NCBI GenBank assembly: GCA_046349435.1
Contig: JAXMCI010000037.1
Span: 12,235-76,234, forward strand
From: JAXMCI01 sp046349435
GTDB taxonomy: Bacteria; Pseudomonadota; Alphaproteobacteria; Dongiales; Dongiaceae
Length of the DNA stretch: 64,000 nucleotides
Reading direction: 5' to 3'
A program made the position numbers and the translations under genes. The notes below the pieces were generated by a model that was not told the origin of the DNA, did no database searches, and saw only the letters and a list, made by a program, of their open reading frames with translations. This document shows, one piece after another, positions 1-7,116 of this stretch; position 1 is the stretch's first letter, and each line of letters opens with the position of its first letter.

Positions 1-78
1 GAGGGCCGGATGGCCGGCCAGCAGGGCCGCCGCCCCGAGCCCGAGGGCGATGGAGAGCGCAGGCAGCAGCTTCGTCAT
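1..78 (-). CDS. N-terminus of a secreted protein (runs off the window)
   Basis: Only the first 26 codons are in the window. They begin at an ATG and encode Lys3 followed by a hydrophobic, Ala/Leu-rich stretch, which is a typical Sec signal peptide. A purine-rich GAGGGA lies a few bases upstream as a ribosome-binding site. The mature protein lies outside the window, so its function is unknown. Its upstream DNA carries the same 39-bp promoter block, at the same distance, as the next secreted-protein gene, so the two are probably co-regulated. Confidence 0.6.
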   Translation of the reverse strand, partial: MTKLLPALSIALGLGAAALLAGHPAL

Positions 79-160
79 GAGGTCCCTCGTGTGGCTGTGG
101 CGGCGCGGCAGGCGCAGCCGGCTCGTGCCCGAGCCGACGCTATCGAGCGGTCCGCGGCCG

Positions 161-199
161 ATCCAATGAGAATTCTTCCCGCCGGATGAGCGGGATTCA
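161..199 (-). promoter_or_regulatory. Duplicated promoter/operator block, copy A
   Basis: A 39-bp block that matches the block at 1194-1232 at about 30 of 39 positions. The most constant part is CCAATGAGAAT (plus strand). It ends 83 bp upstream of the first gene's ATG, exactly the spacing of the other copy to its gene. The matching position and orientation support a promoter or operator. ATTCTCATT resembles one half of a Fur box, but the second half-site is not conserved, so the regulator is not identified. Confidence 0.5.
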
Positions 200-241
200 G
201 CGCGGCGCGCCGGCCCCCGCGCCCGGCCCGCACGCGCCGGG

Positions 242-1111
242 CTAGTTGCCGCCGTCGCTGCCGGTGAAGGAGACCTCGGCGACCTCGCCGTTCTTGACGA
301 GGCACCGCCATGGCGCCCGCTCCGGCCCGACGCCGATCACCACCGTGTTGTTGGCTTCCGCCGTGTCGGTGCTCAGCACCTTGAGGTCGGGGTTGCTCGT
401 CTCCCGCGAGACCGCCTCCAGGCAGGCCTGCTCGTCCGGCGCCGGCACATGGCTGACGACCGCCGCGGGCGCGCCCTCGTCGCGGCAATTGGGATGCTCG
501 TGGATGTCGCTGGCGTCGACCACCCGCTCGTCCGCGTTGGTCAGCTGGATGCATTGCCGGGTGCGGGAGTTCCAGTAGATGCCGTAGGTCGTCTGGCCCG
601 AGGCGATGCTGTCGACCTGCCGGAAGCCGCGCGCGGCGAGCGTGTCCGCGGCCTTGGCCGAGGCCATGCCGCCGAGATCGGAGATCTTCGCCGGCGCGGC
701 GGCGGCCCCGGTGATCTCGAAGGTGATCTGGAACGTGCAGGTCTCGTTGCGGCGGGCGGCGTTGCGATGGAGATAGACCTGCGCCCGGTAGTTGCCGGCG
801 GCGGGCAGCGTGCCGGCGAACGCGTTGCCGGCGCTCGCGCCGATGTGGATCGCCGCGCTGCCGCCGCCCGGCGGATAGAGGTTGAAATAGCAGGACTTGT
901 TGTCGGGCGCGAAGGTCACCGACATGGCTTGCCCGGCGCCGGCCCGCAGCGTGTAGTCGATCGAGTCCTCGCCCTTGATCCGGCCCGAGAGGGTGGCCGC
1001 GCTGGTGCCGGCCTTGAAGCGGACCGCCTCGGTCTTGTGCGCGGCCAGGGCGGGCAGGGCGGCCAGCGCGCAGACCGCAACGACGGCACGGAGCAGGCGG
1101 GAGGGCTTCAC
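242..1111 (-). CDS. Secreted protein with PPC/lysozyme-inhibitor-like domain
   Basis: A 289-residue exported protein. I chose the GTG start at 1111 because AGGAGG sits 7 bases upstream and a clean signal peptide follows (residues 1-24, cleavage after ALA). Residues about 30-135 form a beta-rich domain with the pattern SGRIKG...DYTLRAGAGQ...YFNLYPPG...ARRNETCTF. This recurs in alphaproteobacterial periplasmic proteins annotated as pre-peptidase-C-like or as periplasmic lysozyme inhibitors; that link is from memory of the family and tentative. The second half has Cys pairs and a VGVGPERAPWRCLV segment common in small secreted alphaproteobacterial proteins. No catalytic motif is visible. It shares a duplicated promoter block with the gene to its left. 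Confidence 0.75.
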   Translation of the reverse strand: MKPSRLLRAVVAVCALAALPALAAHKTEAVRFKAGTSAATLSGRIKGEDSIDYTLRAGAGQAMSVTFAPDNKSCYFNLYPPGGGSAAIHIGASAGNAFAGTLPAAGNYRAQVYLHRNAARRNETCTFQITFEITGAAAAPAKISDLGGMASAKAADTLAARGFRQVDSIASGQTTYGIYWNSRTRQCIQLTNADERVVDASDIHEHPNCRDEGAPAAVVSHVPAPDEQACLEAVSRETSNPDLKVLSTDTAEANNTVVIGVGPERAPWRCLVKNGEVAEVSFTGSDGGN

Positions 1112-1167
1112 GGCGGGATCCTCCTGGAGGGATGGCGAGGCGCCGGCGACGGCACCGCAGCGGGCCG

Positions 1168-2226
1168 TCACGCTAGCGGCGCGGCGCGGCCCGAGCCAAT
1201 GAGAATAGTTGCGGCCGGCTGAACGCCATTCATCGGCGCCGCCGGCCTATCCGGCCCGCCGCCGCGGCGCGTCGCGGCCCGCCGGCGCGGCGATGGCGGC
1301 GTCAGCGTGGCGATCCCGCGGGGTCCGGCGGCGTCCGGCTCCGGCGCCCGGCCCTGCAGCTCGGCGCGGAACCAGTCGGCGAAGCGCCCGCAGCGCCGGC
1401 TCGCGGCGCCAGGCGCTCTTGATGCAGAGATAATAGTCCTCGTTGTCGGCAGCGCGGCCGGGAAGCAGCGCCGCAGCCGCCCGGCCCTGATCTCGCCCTC
1501 GACCAGGAAGTCGGGGACCAGCGCGATGCCGAGCCCGGCCAGCGCCATGTCCCGGGCCAGCACGTAGTGCGAGCATTGCAGCCAGCGCCCGGTGAAGATG
1601 CGCTCGAGCGCGACGCCGGCCAGCTCGCAATAGGAGCGCCAGTCCGCGCCCAGCGCGGCCGGCGCGATGTCGGTGGTGATGAGCGGCAGCCGGCCCGGCG
1701 CCGGCCCGTCCCCGCCGGGCGCGTGCACCGGAACCAGCAGCTCGCGCCGCATCTGCAGCGACCAGAAGCCGGGCACCGTCGGCAGGGTGGTGACGAAGGC
1801 GTCGGCGACGCGATCGGTCAGCTCCGGGTCCTGCGCATACATCCGGAGCTGCAGGTCGATGCCGGGCTGCTGCGCGACGAAGCGGCCGAGGCGGCCGATC
1901 AGCCAGCCCGGCGCGAAGCTGCTGCAGACGGCGAGGCGGACCGTCGCCCGGCCGGCCCCGACGACCTGCGCCACCGACAGGTCGATCTCCCGGAAGGCGG
2001 CCTGCAGCCGCTCGGCGAGCTGCGTTCCCGCCTCGGTCAGCGCCACCGACCCGCCCTTCTGCAGGTAGAGCGTCTCGCCCAGCTCCTGCGCCAGGCGCCG
2101 CAGCTGGTGGCTGACCGCGCTCTGGGTGACGCCGAGCTCCTCGGCCGCCCCGGCGAAGGAGCGGCGCCGGGCCAGCGCCTCGAACGCCTGCAGCCCGCGG
2201 AAGCTGTATCGTGCCGACTGCTTCAT
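1168..2226 (-). CDS. LysR-family transcriptional regulator (GcvA-like), with paired frameshifts
   Basis: Begins at the ATG at 2226 with a classic LysR winged helix (residues about 5-65, including RRSFAGAAEELGVTQSAVSHQ) followed by the periplasmic-binding-like effector domain, as in GcvA-type regulators. The family is about 300 residues; the open frame gives 352. Between residues about 260 and 281 the family sequence moves to another frame (DNEDYYLCIKSAWRRE) and then returns to the first frame (FADWFRAEL). That implies one missing and one extra base near 1448 and 1383. The last 60 residues are not LysR-like and run over a promoter block, so a third indel or an earlier stop is likely. Its own target is unknown; the divergent 57-residue secreted peptide is the obvious candidate. 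Confidence 0.75.
   Translation of the reverse strand: MKQSARYSFRGLQAFEALARRRSFAGAAEELGVTQSAVSHQLRRLAQELGETLYLQKGGSVALTEAGTQLAERLQAAFREIDLSVAQVVGAGRATVRLAVCSSFAPGWLIGRLGRFVAQQPGIDLQLRMYAQDPELTDRVADAFVTTLPTVPGFWSLQMRRELLVPVHAPGGDGPAPGRLPLITTDIAPAALGADWRSYCELAGVALERIFTGRWLQCSHYVLARDMALAGLGIALVPDFLVEGEIRAGRLRRCFPAALPTTRTIISASRAPGAASRRCGRFADWFRAELQGRAPEPDAAGPRGIATLTPPSPRRRAATRRGGGPDRPAAPMNGVQPAATILIGSGRAAPLA
1194..1232 (-). promoter_or_regulatory. Duplicated promoter/operator block, copy B
   Basis: Second copy of the 39-bp block (see 161-199), located 83 bp upstream of the GTG of the secreted protein at 242-1111. The conserved CCAATGAGAAT core and the downstream GCCGG..TGA..CG..ATTCA pattern are present. 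It overlaps the predicted 3' end of the lysR reading frame, another hint that the real lysR stop lies earlier. Confidence 0.5.
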
Positions 2227-2354
2227 CGCGACCCCGTCGCTGCCTGTCGCCGGCCCGGCCGGGCTGCGGCTCCCCGGCCGGCGCAGCGAACGATTATGGC
2301 CACGGCGGCACCGATCCCGCCAGCTTTGCCGTGCGCCGCCGCCGGCCGCTCTGC

Positions 2355-2383
2355 TTGACCTCGTCCCGGGCGTGGCCGACACT
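2355..2383 (+). promoter_or_regulatory. Sigma-70-like promoter for the small secreted peptide
   Basis: TTGACC (2355-2360) and GACACT (2378-2383) are separated by exactly 17 bp, about 45 bp before the ATG at 2428. The -35 is good and the -10 is moderate. It lies in the intergenic space divergent from lysR, where a LysR operator would be expected. Confidence 0.4.
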
Positions 2384-2427
2384 GGCGGCTGCGGGGCAGG
2401 ACGCCTCGCCCAGGAGAGGAGGTGGAG

Positions 2428-2601
2428 ATGCGCTACCTCACGATGCTGACTCTCGCCGCCGCCCTGCTGCTCGCCGCCGTTTCGGCGAGCCAGGCCTGCG
2501 GCTTCAACCAATCGGCCAGCACGGGCTCCAGCACGACCACGGCGGACAATGGCGGCACCCCGCCGCCCCCGCCGCCGGCCTCGTCGACGACAGGCAGCTG
2601 A
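2428..2601 (+). CDS. Small secreted peptide (57 aa) with Pro-rich tail
   Basis: A short gene with strong translation signals (AGGAGAGGAGGTGGAG before the ATG). Residues 1-20 form a signal peptide (hydrophobic core LAAALLLAAVSA). Cys24 follows at SQAC, which is close to but not a canonical lipobox. The mature part is about 33 residues, Ser/Thr-rich, and contains six consecutive prolines. It is transcribed divergently from lysR and followed by two strong hairpins. I do not recognise a family. A very small exported or lipid-linked peptide under LysR control is the inference. Confidence 0.55.
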   Translation: MRYLTMLTLAAALLLAAVSASQACGFNQSASTGSSTTTADNGGTPPPPPPASSTTGS

Positions 2602-2612
2602 GCCGACCTTCG

Positions 2613-2635
2613 GGAGCCGCCCTCGCGGCGGCTCC
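2613..2635 (+). terminator. Hairpin after small secreted peptide
   Basis: Nine-bp perfect stem (GGAGCCGCC / GGCGGCTCC) with a CTCGC loop, 11 bases after the stop codon. The T tract is weak. Confidence 0.5.
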
Positions 2636-2655
2636 TCATGCCTCCCTTGCCGACT

Positions 2656-2692
2656 GCCCGCCGGGTTCCGCCCGGCGGGCCTTGTCGTTTTG
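2656..2692 (+). terminator. Strong intrinsic terminator
   Basis: Ten-bp perfect GC stem (GCCCGCCGGG / CCCGGCGGGC, loop TTCCG) followed by CTTGTCGTTTTG. It separates the small-peptide transcript from the dienelactone hydrolase gene that starts 25 bp later. Confidence 0.75.
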
Positions 2693-2716
2693 CCCCGACC
2701 CGGACGGAGCCGTTCC

Positions 2717-3388
2717 ATGGGACGCAGCATCGAGCTCGAGGCCGCCGACGGCCACCGCCTCGCCGCCTACGTCGCCGAGCCTGCGGGCGCGATCCGCGGC
2801 GGGCTGGTGGTGATCCAGGAGATCTTCGGCGTCAACCGCCACATCCGCTCCGTCGCCGACGACTATGCCGGCCAGGGCTTCGTCGCGATCGCCCCGGCGC
2901 TGTTCGACCGCGTCGAGCGCGGCGTCGACTGGGACTATTCGCCCGGCTCGATCGCCAGGGGGCGCGAGATCGCCGGCCAGATCGTGCCGGACGCCGCCCT
3001 GACCGACGTCGCCGCGGCGCTCGACTGGGCCAAGACCAACGCGCCCGGCAGGAGCGGCGTGATCGGCTACTGCATGGGCGGGCTGCTCGCCTGGCTCGCC
3101 GCCACGCGGCTGCATCCGGCGGCCGCCGTCTCGTACTATGGCGGGCAGATCGGCAAGTACGCCGGGGAGCGGCCGCGCTGCCCGGCGATCTTCCATTTCG
3201 GCGAGCAGGACCAGCACATCCCGCTCGCCGACGTGCGCAGGCTGCAGGACGCCCACCCCGACCTCTCGGTCTTCCTCTACCCGGCCGGGCACGGCTTCAA
3301 CTGCGACGAGCGGGCGTCCTGGGACGCCGAATCGGCGCGGCTCGCCCGGCTGCGCTCGATCGACTTCCTGCGCAAGTACCTGAGCTGA
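2717..3388 (+). CDS. Dienelactone hydrolase family protein, cytoplasmic
   Basis: A 223-residue alpha/beta hydrolase of the dienelactone hydrolase family, of normal length and without a signal peptide. The nucleophile elbow is GYCMGG (Cys119). Asp165 (GEQDQHIP) and His192 (AGHGFNC) complete the Cys-Asp-His triad, and Glu35 in QEIFG is the family glutamate that switches the cysteine on. Such enzymes open lactones in chlorocatechol pathways, but no other chlorocatechol genes are nearby, so the substrate is unknown. It converges tail to tail, 16 bp apart, with a second, exported family member at 3405-4172. Confidence 0.9.
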   Translation: MGRSIELEAADGHRLAAYVAEPAGAIRGGLVVIQEIFGVNRHIRSVADDYAGQGFVAIAPALFDRVERGVDWDYSPGSIARGREIAGQIVPDAALTDVAAALDWAKTNAPGRSGVIGYCMGGLLAWLAATRLHPAAAVSYYGGQIGKYAGERPRCPAIFHFGEQDQHIPLADVRRLQDAHPDLSVFLYPAGHGFNCDERASWDAESARLARLRSIDFLRKYLS

Positions 3389-3404
3389 GGCGGGCGGCGC
3401 GCCG

Positions 3405-4172
3405 CTACCCCAGGTTGGCCCTGAGGAAGGCCAGCGTCCGGGTCCAGGCGAGCTGGGCCTGCGCCGGGTCGTAGCTCGGGCCGGTCGGATTGGCGAAGGC
3501 GTGGTTGGCCGGATAGCTGTAGTCCTCGAGCCTCTTGCCGGCCTTCTTCATCTCGGCCTCGAAGCCGGCCACCATCTTCGGGTTGACGAACTGGTCCTTG
3601 CTGCCGAACTGGCCGAGCACCGGCCCCTTGAGCGCGGCCAGCTCGGCGGCCGGCTGGGTCACCGGGCCGTAATAGATCACGGTCGCGTCGACCGGCGTGG
3701 CGAGCGAGGCCTTCAGCGACCAGCCGCCGCCCATGCACCAGCCCATGGTGGCGACCTTGCCGGTGCTGCGCGGGTCCTTCTTCAGCCACTCGATCCAGGC
3801 GAGCAGGGTCTGCAGCGCCTTGCCCGGGTCGATCCCCTGCATGTAGCTCTGCGCCGAGTCCTGGTCCTTGGCGACCTTGCCCTCGTAGAGGTCGCAGGCC
3901 ACCGCCAGGAATCCCTCCCTGGCGAGCTCGGCCGCCATCGCCTTCATGTTGTCGTCGAGGCCCCACCATTGGTGGATCAGCAGGACCGCGGGCGCCGGCG
4001 TCTTCGCCGGCACGGCGAGCGCGCCCTTCTCGGTGCGCCCGTCGGCCGTGGTCACGCTGGCCGTCTCGGTCGAATCGGCCGCCGCGGCACGGCGTGCCGG
4101 GTCGGCGAAGAGCGCCACCAGCGGCGCGGCGGCAAGGCCGGTGAGCAGGGAGCGGCGGGCGAGGTCGTTCAT
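3405..4172 (-). CDS. Exported dienelactone hydrolase family protein (Tat signal)
   Basis: A 255-residue paralogue of the convergent gene at 2717-3388. The N-terminus MNDLARRSLLTGLAAAP has a twin-arginine motif and an Ala-rich cleavage region near residue 30, so export of the folded protein is likely. The nucleophile motif GWCMGGG and the His in NHAFANP are present. The ATG overlaps the stop of queG (ATGA), and GGAGGAGACGTC precedes it, so it is translationally coupled as the last gene of the queuosine run. A role in queuosine metabolism is not implied; this may be simple co-transcription. Confidence 0.88.
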   Translation of the reverse strand: MNDLARRSLLTGLAAAPLVALFADPARRAAAADSTETASVTTADGRTEKGALAVPAKTPAPAVLLIHQWWGLDDNMKAMAAELAREGFLAVACDLYEGKVAKDQDSAQSYMQGIDPGKALQTLLAWIEWLKKDPRSTGKVATMGWCMGGGWSLKASLATPVDATVIYYGPVTQPAAELAALKGPVLGQFGSKDQFVNPKMVAGFEAEMKKAGKRLEDYSYPANHAFANPTGPSYDPAQAQLAWTRTLAFLRANLG

Positions 4173-5365
4173 GACGTCTCCTCCGGATGGACATCGCTGC
4201 CGCAAATCATGGCGTCGCCCGCCCCCTGCTCGCCAGGGCCTCGCGCAAACGTGAGGCGCCACTCCGCGGCCACGTCAGGATCGGTCTCGTCCGGCACGTG
4301 GCTGGCGCGCAGCGCCGCCAGGCGCTGCGGCGAGGCCAGCCGCGCCAGCGCCCAGACCGCGGCGCCGCGGACCAGCGCCGCGCCGTCCGCCAGCCGCGCC
4401 TCGACCGCCGGCAGCGCCGACGGATCGCCGCTGTTGCCGAGCGCGATCAGCACGTTGCGCAGGAAGCGGTCGCGGCCGATGCGCTTGACCGGCGAGCCGG
4501 CGAAGACCTGGCGGAAGCCGGCATCGTCGAGCGCGGCGAGGTCGGCCAGAAGCGGCGCGGTCAGCTCGACGCGCGGCAGGAACGCCGCCTCGCGGCTGCG
4601 CGCCGCGAACTTGTTCCACGGGCACACGGCGAGGCAGTCGTCGCAGCCATAGATGCGGTTGCCGAGCGGCGCGCGGAACTCGACCGGGATCGGGCCCTTG
4701 TGCTCGATCGTCAGGTAGGAGAGGCAGCGCCGGGCGTCGAGCTGGTAGGGCGCCGGGAACGCCGCGGTCGGGCAGATCTCGAGGCAGGCGCGGCAGCGGC
4801 CGCAGCGGTCGGCCTCCGGCGCGTCGGGCGGCAGCTCGAGGTCGGTGAAGACCTCGCCGAGCAGCAGCCAGGAGCCGAACTCGCGCGACACCAGGTTGGT
4901 GTGCTTGCCCTGCCAGCCGAGCCCGGCGCGCTCGGCGAGCGGCTTCTCCATGACCGGCGCGGTGTCGACGAAGACCTTCACCGCGGCGCCGCTCTCGCGC
5001 TGCAGCCAGCCGGCGAGCTGCTTGAGGCGCGGCTTGACCACGTCGTGGTAGTCGCGGCCCTGGGCATAGACCGAGACGGTGCCGCGGTCGCGCCGCGCCA
5101 GCGCCTGCAGCGGGTCCCCGGCCGGGCCGTAATTGACCCCGAGCGCGATCGCCGTGCGCACCGCCGGCCACAGCGCCCGGGGATCGCGGCGCCACGCCGC
5201 CTTCTCTTCCATCCAGCCCATGCCGCCATGCCGGCCGGCGGCGAGGAACGCGTCCAGCCGCGCCCCGGCCGCGCCCGGCTCGGGCGCGACGAAGCCGACC
5301 GCGTCGAAGCCGAGCCGCGCCGCTTCGGCGCGGATCGCCGCCTTGAGGGCGGCGGCGTCCTTCAT
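4169..5365 (-). CDS. queG: Epoxyqueuosine reductase QueG
   Basis: 398 residues, normal for QueG plus a C-terminal extension. This cobalamin-dependent iron-sulfur enzyme carries out the last step of queuosine synthesis in tRNA, reducing epoxyqueuosine to queuosine. The N-terminal half has the family motifs (YGRDYH, VDTAPVMEKPLAERAGLGWQGK). Two ferredoxin-type clusters follow: CGRCRACLEICP near residue 186 and CDDCLAVCPW near residue 240. HEAT-like repeats follow in the C-terminal third (ALGNSGDPSALPAVEARL). It sits 10 bp after queF and downstream of queA and tgt, so most of the late pathway is in one transcript. Confidence 0.95.
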   Translation of the reverse strand: MKDAAALKAAIRAEAARLGFDAVGFVAPEPGAAGARLDAFLAAGRHGGMGWMEEKAAWRRDPRALWPAVRTAIALGVNYGPAGDPLQALARRDRGTVSVYAQGRDYHDVVKPRLKQLAGWLQRESGAAVKVFVDTAPVMEKPLAERAGLGWQGKHTNLVSREFGSWLLLGEVFTDLELPPDAPEADRCGRCRACLEICPTAAFPAPYQLDARRCLSYLTIEHKGPIPVEFRAPLGNRIYGCDDCLAVCPWNKFAARSREAAFLPRVELTAPLLADLAALDDAGFRQVFAGSPVKRIGRDRFLRNVLIALGNSGDPSALPAVEARLADGAALVRGAAVWALARLASPQRLAALRASHVPDETDPDVAAEWRLTFARGPGEQGAGDAMICGSDVHPEETS

Positions 5366-5375
5366 TGCGGCTGGC

Positions 5376-5840
5376 TCAACCTCTGCCGCGATAGGGCGCC
5401 ACCCCCTGGTCGGGCAGCCACAGCCCGGCGGGCGGCGGGCCCGACTGGTAGAAGACGTCGATCGGCATGCCGCCCCGCGGATACCAGTAGCCGCCGATGC
5501 GGATCCAGCGCGGCCGGATCGCCGCCTCCAGCCGCCTGGCGATGCCGACCGTGCAGGCCTCGTGGAAGGCGCCGTGGTTGCGGAACGAGCCGAGGTACAG
5601 CTTCAGCGACTTGCTCTCCACCAGCAGCGCCTCGGGCGCGTAGTCGATCACCAGGTGGGCGAAGTCGGGCTGCCCGGTGATCGGGCACTGGCTGGTGAAT
5701 TCCGGGCAGGTGAAGCGCACGAGGTAGAGGGCGCCCGGCTCCGGGTTGGGCACGCTCTCCAGCACCGCCGCCTCCGGCGAGGCCGGCGCCGGGGCCGGCC
5801 GCCCGAGCTGGGTCAGGGTCTCGTAGGTCGTCTCGGCCAT
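5376..5840 (-). CDS. queF: NADPH-dependent 7-cyano-7-deazaguanine reductase QueF
   Basis: 154 residues, the short single-domain (YkvM-type) QueF. It reduces preQ0 to preQ1, the base that Tgt inserts into tRNA. Cys52 in FTSQCPITGQPDF is the thioimide-forming nucleophile and Asp59 the proton donor. The QueF fingerprint ESKSLKLYLGSFRNH is intact, and HEA(C) and GGYWYPRGG follow. Neighbours are tgt upstream and queG downstream with 10-30 bp gaps. Confidence 0.96.
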   Translation of the reverse strand: MAETTYETLTQLGRPAPAPASPEAAVLESVPNPEPGALYLVRFTCPEFTSQCPITGQPDFAHLVIDYAPEALLVESKSLKLYLGSFRNHGAFHEACTVGIARRLEAAIRPRWIRIGGYWYPRGGMPIDVFYQSGPPPAGLWLPDQGVAPYRGRG

Positions 5841-5871
5841 CTCAGTCTCCTCGGGCCTGATCCTCGGAGCC

Positions 5872-6996
5872 TCAGGCTGGCTCGATGTCGCCCAGCGCCT
5901 GCCCGGCCGCGAAGTCCGCGGCGAAGGCGGCGAGCCGGCCGGTGGCGATGGCGCCGCGCAGCCCGGCCATCAGCTCCTGATAATAGGTCAGGTTGTGCCA
6001 GGTCAGCAGGACCTGGCCCAGCATCTCCTTGGCGCGCCAGAGATGGTGCAGGTAGGCCCGGCTGTAGTCGCGGCAGGCCGGGCAGCGGCAGTCGGCGTCG
6101 AGAGGGCGGGGATCCTCGATGTGCCTGGCGTTGCGGATGTTGACCGGCCCGCGCCGGGTGAAGGCCTGGCCGGTGCGGCCGGAGCGGGTCGGCAGCACGC
6201 AGTCGAACATGTCGATGCCGCGCAGCACCGAGCCGACGATGTCGGACGGCTTGCCGACGCCCATCAGGTAGCGCGGCCGGTCGGCCGGCAGCAGCGGCAC
6301 GGTGCGCTCGAGCGTGGCCAGCATCAGCTCCTGCCCCTCGCCCACCGCCAGCCCGCCGACCGCGTAGCCGTCGAAGCCGATCGCCGCCAGCCGCTCGGCC
6401 GACTCGGCGCGCAGCTCGGGATAGACGCTGCCCTGGACGATGCCGAAGAGGCCGTGCCCCGGCCGCGGCACGAAGGCGGCGCGGCTGCGCTCGGCCCAGC
6501 GCATCGACAGCCGCATCGAGGCGGCGGCGCCGGCCTCGTCGATCGGGTAGGGCGTGCACTCGTCGAAGGCCATGGTGATGTCGGCGCCCAGCCGGTGCTG
6601 GATGGCGATCGAGGTCTCCGGCGAGAGCGCGTGCGCGGCGCCGTCGATGTGCGAGCGGAAGGTGACGCCGCTCTCGTCGAGCTTGCGCAGCTGCGACAGC
6701 GACATCACCTGGTAGCCGCCGGAATCGGTCAGGATCGGCCGGCTCCAGTTCATGAAGCGGTGCAGCCCGCCCAGCCGCTCGACCCGCTCGGATCCCGGCC
6801 GCAGCATCAGGTGGTAGGTGTTGCCGAGCAGGATCTCGGCCCCCGTCCCGGCCACCGCCTCCGGCGTCATCGCCTTGACCGTCGCCGCTGTGCCGACCGG
6901 CATGAAGGCCGGCGTCTCGACGGTGCCGTGCGCCAGGTGCAGCCGCCCCCGCCGCGCCGCGCCGTCGGTGGCCAGCAGAGAAAACCCGACGCTCAT
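5872..6996 (-). CDS. tgt: Queuine/preQ1 tRNA-ribosyltransferase Tgt
   Basis: 374 residues, the usual bacterial Tgt length. It exchanges guanine-34 of GUN-anticodon tRNAs for preQ1. Visible motifs are LTDSGGYQVMS (first catalytic Asp), GGLAVGEG, the nucleophile Asp in FDCVLPTRSGR, and the zinc site CRCPAC followed by YLHHLW. I chose the ATG at 6996 because GAGGGA lies 6-7 bases upstream. That Shine-Dalgarno lies inside the palindromic repeat that separates tgt from queA. Confidence 0.96.
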   Translation of the reverse strand: MSVGFSLLATDGAARRGRLHLAHGTVETPAFMPVGTAATVKAMTPEAVAGTGAEILLGNTYHLMLRPGSERVERLGGLHRFMNWSRPILTDSGGYQVMSLSQLRKLDESGVTFRSHIDGAAHALSPETSIAIQHRLGADITMAFDECTPYPIDEAGAAASMRLSMRWAERSRAAFVPRPGHGLFGIVQGSVYPELRAESAERLAAIGFDGYAVGGLAVGEGQELMLATLERTVPLLPADRPRYLMGVGKPSDIVGSVLRGIDMFDCVLPTRSGRTGQAFTRRGPVNIRNARHIEDPRPLDADCRCPACRDYSRAYLHHLWRAKEMLGQVLLTWHNLTYYQELMAGLRGAIATGRLAAFAADFAAGQALGDIEPA

Positions 6997-7002
6997 GATG
7001 AT

Positions 7003-7116
7003 TCCCTCGCCCACGAAGTGGGAGAGGGAGGGGCCCGTCGCGCAGCGACGGGAGGGTGAGGGCAGCGCCGCGGCACGACCCTCACCCCAACCCTCTCCCG
7101 CTCGCGCGGGAGAGAG
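7003..7116. repeat. Palindromic intergenic repeat, copy 1 (between queA and tgt)
   Basis: A run of nested inverted repeats: CCCTCGCCC..GGGAGAGGG, then CCCGTCGC..GCGACGGG, then a CTCTCCCGC/GCGGGAGAG hairpin. It is the reverse complement, with small changes, of 10158-10227. It overlaps the 3' end of queA (stop near 7082) and supplies the Shine-Dalgarno of tgt. No coding capacity. Confidence 0.8.

Noticed and set aside
161..199. Calling the duplicated promoter block a Fur box
   Set aside because: Only one half-site (ATTCTCATT) fits; the second half is not conserved between the two copies, and alphaproteobacterial iron boxes often differ.
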